Of a stretch of DNA of 64,000 bases, positions 60,438-64,000 are shown piece after piece (the stretch's first letter is position 1; every line of letters begins with the position of its first letter). Source of the stretch: Chlorogloeopsis sp038404745. Lineage in GTDB: Bacteria; Cyanobacteriota; Cyanobacteriia; Cyanobacteriales; Nostocaceae. The position numbers and the translations under genes are program-made. Under the pieces are notes generated by a model, which saw only the letters and a program-made list of their open reading frames with translations, was not told the DNA's origin and made no database searches. Location of the stretch: assembly GCF_038404745.2 (NCBI RefSeq), contig NZ_JAYKTT020000012.1:62001-126000 (forward strand), written 5' to 3'.

Positions 60438-61364
60438 CTAATGATTGCGACTGGTAATAAAGTGAGCCAGTGCCACTAAAGGTTCTGCCGCCTTTCCAAA
60501 AGGTTCTAATTCCGCACAAGCTGCCTCAATAAGTTTTTGAGCTTGTTTGCGAGATTCTTCAATTCCCCAAAGACTAGGATAAGTCACTTTTTTGGCTTGT
60601 TGGTCTTTGCCTGCGGTTTTACCTAATTGTTCTTGGGTAGCAGTGACATCCAGAACGTCATCAATAATCTGAAATGCCAAACCAATATTCTGAGCATAAC
60701 TAAATAATCTTTGTAAATCTTTCTCAGATGCTCCTGCGAGTACACCGCCACAAACAATACAAGCTTTTAAAAGCGCTCCTGTTTTGTGATTGTGAATAAA
60801 ATTTAGCGTTTCTAAAGAAATATCTGACTTTCCTTCCGATTCTAAATCTACTACTTGACCGCCGACTAATCCAGCAGCCCCTACAGCACGTCCCAAATGA
60901 GCAACTACCTGCAACACTCGTTCGGGAGGTACATTTTTGGTATTAGCGGCAATATACTCAAAAGCGTAAGCCAACAAGCCATCTCCAGCTAAAATGGCGA
61001 CATCTTCTCCATAAACCTTGTGATTTGTTAGCTTGCCACGACGGTAATCATCATTATCCATAGCTGGCAGATCATCGTGAATTAATGACATCGTGTGGAT
61101 CATCTCCAAGGCACATGCTGTTGGCATTGCCATTTCGATCGTACCGCCTGTCATCTCACAAGTTGCAAGACAAAGAATGGGACGCAGACGCTTACCTCCA
61201 GCTAAGAGTGAGTAGCGCATCGCTTCGTAAATTTTTTCTGGGTAGCGCACGGAAATCGTCCGCTCCAGGGCTGCTTCACAAAGCTGTTGTCGTTCTTTCA
61301 AATAGGTAATGAGATCAAAATTTGCTTGTTTTGGAGTCGGTTTCAGGTTATCCGCTGCTACCAT
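60438..61364 (-). CDS. crtE: Geranylgeranyl diphosphate synthase
   Basis: A 308-residue all-trans prenyl synthase. First aspartate-rich motif DDLPAMDNDDYRRG (near 97-110, with the two-residue insert of the bacterial type), second motif DDVLDVT (near 238). The N-terminal RYPEKIYEAMRYSLLAGGKRLRP is typical of CrtE. It makes GGPP for carotenoids, chlorophyll phytol tails and quinones. It follows folD on the same strand, 138 bases apart. Confidence 0.94.
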   Translation of the reverse strand: MVAADNLKPTPKQANFDLITYLKERQQLCEAALERTISVRYPEKIYEAMRYSLLAGGKRLRPILCLATCEMTGGTIEMAMPTACALEMIHTMSLIHDDLPAMDNDDYRRGKLTNHKVYGEDVAILAGDGLLAYAFEYIAANTKNVPPERVLQVVAHLGRAVGAAGLVGGQVVDLESEGKSDISLETLNFIHNHKTGALLKACIVCGGVLAGASEKDLQRLFSYAQNIGLAFQIIDDVLDVTATQEQLGKTAGKDQQAKKVTYPSLWGIEESRKQAQKLIEAACAELEPFGKAAEPLVALAHFITSRNH

Positions 61365-61502
61365 TCCTATATTTCCTTATGTTTTATGTTATTCACGTAA
61401 CAATTTTAAGGGTCTGTGGTAATTTGAGATTTAGAATTTAGGCTCTACTCTTAACTAACCATAGTTTTTGGTTTGATAAGTGCAACTGGCAACTTAAAAT
61501 CT

Positions 61503-62390
61503 CTAATTTAAACTTGATTTTGTCACCCTTAAATAAGTAGAAAAGGTATTTTGCAATAACATGGCAACGGTCATAGGACCAACACCACCAGGAACTGGGG
61601 TGAGAAATTCTGCCACACCAGCAACTGAGTCAAAATTGACATCTCCGACTAGGCGACTGTTGCCACCGACATCAGTAATGCGATTTATTCCCACATCTAC
61701 CACAACAGCGCCAGGTTTCACCATTTGTGCTGAAATCAGTTCTGGACGACCTACTGCTGCAATTAGAATATCAGCATTTTTGGTAATGGCAGCTAGATCT
61801 TGCGATCGCGAATGGGCAACTGTCACTGTGGCATCAGCTTCCAATAGCATTAACGCTAGTGGTTTGCCCACCAAAATACTGCGTCCTAATACTGTTGCTT
61901 GTTTCCCTCGCAAAGGAATTTCATACTCTTGCAACAGGCGCATTACTCCAGCAGGAGTACAACTGCGTAAACCAGATTCTCCCCGCATTAATTTTCCCAT
62001 GTTTACTGGGTGCAGTCCGTCAGCATCTTTATCGGGGTGAATTTGATGTAATAGAGAAACAGCATCCAGGTGGTTTGGTAGGGGTAACTGCACTAGAATA
62101 CCATCTACCCGCTCATCCTGGTTTAGAGTATGAATAGCTTCCTCAAGTTCGGCTTGAGTAGTTTCTGTGGGGAAATGCTTACCAAAAGAGGCAATACCAA
62201 CTTTTGCGCAAGCTCGCTCTTTGCCGCGTACATATGCAGCTGAGGCGGGGTTGTCGCCAACCATTAGTACTGCTAAACCTGGAGGGCGTTCTATTTGAGG
62301 TTGTAGTTGGGTAATCTCAGCAGCAAGCTCTTGCTGAATTTTTGCAGCTAAAGCTTTACCATCGAGTAACTTGGCAGTTTTTGTTTCCAT
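61503..62390 (-). CDS. folD: Bifunctional methylene-THF dehydrogenase/cyclohydrolase
   Basis: A 295-residue FolD: PGLAVLMVGDNPASAAYVRGKERACAKVGI (near 36-66, with catalytic Tyr/Lys), GILVQLPLPNHL, DKDADGLHPVNMGKLM, VLGRSILVGKPLALMLLEADATVTVAHS (Rossmann) and PVPGGVGPMTVAML. It interconverts 5,10-methylene-, methenyl- and 10-formyl-tetrahydrofolate. Standard length. Confidence 0.96.
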   Translation of the reverse strand: METKTAKLLDGKALAAKIQQELAAEITQLQPQIERPPGLAVLMVGDNPASAAYVRGKERACAKVGIASFGKHFPTETTQAELEEAIHTLNQDERVDGILVQLPLPNHLDAVSLLHQIHPDKDADGLHPVNMGKLMRGESGLRSCTPAGVMRLLQEYEIPLRGKQATVLGRSILVGKPLALMLLEADATVTVAHSRSQDLAAITKNADILIAAVGRPELISAQMVKPGAVVVDVGINRITDVGGNSRLVGDVNFDSVAGVAEFLTPVPGGVGPMTVAMLLQNTFSTYLRVTKSSLN

Positions 62391-62713
62391 TCTATTATTA
62401 GAAGTACGCTCTTACTTCGGCGTTGCTGTCCGATACCGTAGCAGCACTCACCAAATATAGACTCCTCAAAGAATTGTGAGATTTTTAGTTAGGGCTTCAT
62501 TGATAGCTTTTGGTTGATGTTTATTTGCTGTAGGAAACATTAACCAACCACCAACAAAACAACGACCAAAACACAATCTCTCACAAATCAGATTCAGATC
62601 TCTATCTTTATCTTCTCAGATTGGTTGCTTCAGGTGGGAGTGTTTTTCTCATACCGCAGAACATCCTCTTGATAGGAATTTACTCATTTAAAGTTGCGAC
62701 TAAGCAACTACTG
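62391..62713. other. Gap between folD and the lipoprotein gene, no gene seen
   Basis: Divergent promoter region with CAACCACCAACAAAACAACG-type A/C-rich sequence. The frame of the next gene is open from 62621, but the family features begin later. Confidence 0.4.
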
Positions 62714-63130
62714 ATGCCACAATTTCCGAAAAAGGTATCTTTTATGCTACAGGCAAAAGAAAAATTCCTCATTATTACGGTATCTCATTTGGGTTTGATG
62801 TGTATACTTTCTTCAGGATTAGTGGGTTGCAGTCAGTTTAGTTTTTCCAAGGTAAATGCACTAGGAGCAAATGTAACTCCAATTCGGGAACTACAGTCAC
62901 AACCAAGCATCGGTACGACAGCATACATTCAAGGCAAAGTAGAGAGGCGAGTACCTCTACTGAAGCGGCAGGCGTATTTAATTAACGACTCCACAGGAAA
63001 AATTTGGGCTATTACCAATCAAACTGCTTTGCAAGAGGGAGAATACGCAGTTATCAAAGGCAAAATTAAATATCAGCCTATACCTATAGCTGGCAAAGAT
63101 TTTGGAGAAGTATTTCTAGAAGAAAAGTAA
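62714..63130 (+). CDS. Putative OB-fold lipoprotein
   Basis: The likely start is the ATG at 62714 or 62744 (MLQAKEKFLII). From 62744 the signal FLIITVSHLGLMCILSSGLV ends in VGC, a lipobox, so the mature protein is probably an outer- or inner-membrane lipoprotein of about 100 residues. The C-terminal part (TTAYIQGKVERRVPLLKRQAYLINDSTGKIWAITN in part, residues ~95-170 of the long frame) resembles an OB-fold of nucleic-acid/ligand-binding type. Function unknown. Monocistronic. Confidence 0.6.
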   Translation: MPQFPKKVSFMLQAKEKFLIITVSHLGLMCILSSGLVGCSQFSFSKVNALGANVTPIRELQSQPSIGTTAYIQGKVERRVPLLKRQAYLINDSTGKIWAITNQTALQEGEYAVIKGKIKYQPIPIAGKDFGEVFLEEK

Positions 63131-63213
63131 AAATCAGAACATCAAAATATAACTTTATAGATCTTAGCTAGTTGTCCTACATCTGACGTTTTGGTTGTCA
63201 GTCTTTCAGCAAG

Positions 63214-63684
63214 ATGTGGACAATAAAGAACGTTGATACTTATACAGTAGTAAATATGGCTGCTCATGTAGCGATCGCTATTCTCTACCAAAAAAACAAG
63301 TTTCTCATGCAACTGCGGGATAATATTCCCACTATTCTTTATCCTGGATACTGGGCGCTATTTGGCGGACATATAGAATCCGGTGAAACTCCAGATATAA
63401 CAGTAAAGCGAGAAATTTTAGAAGAAATTAATTACGAGCTACCACAAAAATTTGATGAGTTTGGCTGTTATGGTGATGATAGGGTGATTCGTCACGTTTT
63501 TCATGCGCCGCTTTTGGTGGAATTAGATCAGCTAGTTCTTAACGAAGGTTGGGATATGGGCTTACTTACACCGGAAGACATCAGCCAAGGTAGCTGTTAC
63601 TCAACAGTAGCAGGGGAAGTTCGACCTATAGGAACCGTACATCAACGTATATTGTTAGATTTTATACAGAAAATGAATATATAG
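63214..63684 (+). CDS. Nudix hydrolase
   Basis: A Nudix protein of 142-156 residues; Met15 (63256, MAAHVAIAILYQ) is the better start by family length. The Nudix box GHIESGE-x7-REILEEIN (near 72-92 of the long frame) is intact, so it should hydrolyse a nucleoside diphosphate linked to another moiety. Substrate unknown; its short ~140-residue form is typical of MutT-like or ADP-ribose hydrolases. The next gene starts 10 bases after its stop. Confidence 0.85.
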   Translation: MWTIKNVDTYTVVNMAAHVAIAILYQKNKFLMQLRDNIPTILYPGYWALFGGHIESGETPDITVKREILEEINYELPQKFDEFGCYGDDRVIRHVFHAPLLVELDQLVLNEGWDMGLLTPEDISQGSCYSTVAGEVRPIGTVHQRILLDFIQKMNI

Positions 63685-63694
63685 AATCAGTGCC

Positions 63695-64000
63695 ATGCAA
63701 TCAGTAAACAAACTACCGCGATGGTTAACCTTTGGCTTGGCATTTCCCCTTGTCATCCTCAACGGCTGGGTATTGCTTCAGGTAATCAGGTATTTTCAGC
63801 CATTAGTTAGCATTTTAATTGCTGCTTTATTGCTGGCTTTTCTGTTAGATTATCCCATCCGATTTTTTCAAAAACAAGGAATAAAACGCAACGTTGCTAT
63901 TACGCTCGCCTTATTGCTAACTGCATTTATATTGGTGGCTTTAGGTATCACTGTGGTACCGCTAATCATACAGCAAATCAATGAACTGGCTAATATTTTG
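63695..64000 (+). CDS. AI-2E (PerM) family transporter, 3' partial
   Basis: Starts with ATG 63695 and runs off the right edge after 102 codons. Four hydrophobic segments are visible in the fragment. RYFQPLVSIL, FLLDYPI and QGIKRNVAI match the paralogue at 31195 (RYFQPLVTIL, FILNYPV, RGIKRNYAI). Ten bases after the Nudix gene, so the two are likely cotranscribed. Confidence 0.85.
   Translation, partial: MQSVNKLPRWLTFGLAFPLVILNGWVLLQVIRYFQPLVSILIAALLLAFLLDYPIRFFQKQGIKRNVAITLALLLTAFILVALGITVVPLIIQQINELANIL

Overview
The window comes from a filamentous, probably heterocyst-forming (Nostocales-type) cyanobacterium. The evidence is the set of small photosystem genes (psbI, psaJ, psbN, psbH), cyanobacterial tetrapyrrole enzymes (a ChlAII/AcsF-type cyclase, heme oxygenase, Ycf54), sucrose synthase, many HIP1 octamers (GCGATCGC), and abundant short heptamer-type tandem repeats and palindromic dispersed repeats of the kind common in Nostoc and its relatives. 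Base composition is moderately AT-rich, with very AT-rich intergenic stretches. No rRNA, tRNA, CRISPR array, intact insertion sequence or prophage was recognised.

Layout. 1-4.8 kb: end of a pyroglutamyl-peptidase-like gene, a secreted DUF3370-type protein, and a LemA / TPR-DUF3137 pair. 4.8-7.0 kb: a zone of decay with an SMP-30-like remnant, a frameshifted LysR remnant and a gutted GNAT gene around one intact SDR gene, followed by a 21-bp minisatellite that reads as coiled-coil heptads. 7-11 kb: an unknown conserved protein, a stand-alone response regulator, a possible KaiB-like remnant and a PlsC-type acyltransferase. 11.1-14.8 kb: a low-oxygen tetrapyrrole set, with chlAII divergent from ho2-hemN. 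15-17 kb: a GT4 glycosyltransferase and Hsp20. 17-22.7 kb: the phosphate locus pstS-pstC-pstA-pstB with a clear Pho box, and a divergent PstB paralogue that has lost its Q-loop and H-loop residues. 23-29.4 kb: a response regulator, sucrose synthase and a GH65/beta-phosphoglucomutase fusion. 29.7-35.4 kb: a cytochrome b / Tat-exported molybdoenzyme pair, an AI-2E family transporter, L-lactate dehydrogenase, an RRM protein with rpsU, and a DUF429 protein. 35.5-40.7 kb: alpha-glucan phosphorylase, a 1.9-kb gene-poor AT-rich region, and a hexapeptide-repeat acyltransferase. 41.4-49.7 kb: psbI, an LptD-like DUF3769 outer-membrane protein, an unknown 543-aa protein and a GH38 alpha-mannosidase. 49.8-54 kb: psaJ, psbN, psbH, tatA, pth, a second rpsU and rsmI. 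54-64 kb: a PfkB kinase, an IMPase-family phosphatase, pdxJ, a SnoaL-like protein, ycf54, a proline-rich secreted protein, a YuiD/DUF212 protein, crtE, folD, an OB-fold-like lipoprotein, a Nudix hydrolase and the start of another AI-2E family transporter.

How the genes fit together. The main functional groups are: chlorophyll/bilin/heme synthesis under low oxygen (chlAII, ho2, hemN), with Ycf54 elsewhere in the window as a cyclase-associated factor; high-affinity phosphate import under PhoB-type control; storage and disaccharide carbon (sucrose synthase, disaccharide phosphorylase-mutase fusion, glucan phosphorylase, LDH); and small thylakoid membrane subunits. The most unusual features are the PstB paralogue lacking two catalytic loop residues, the structured leader with a 50-codon ORF before ho2, repeat families that sit in divergent promoters or are carried in frame inside coding sequences, and the decaying gene cluster. 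I did not find a convincing entirely new multi-gene system.
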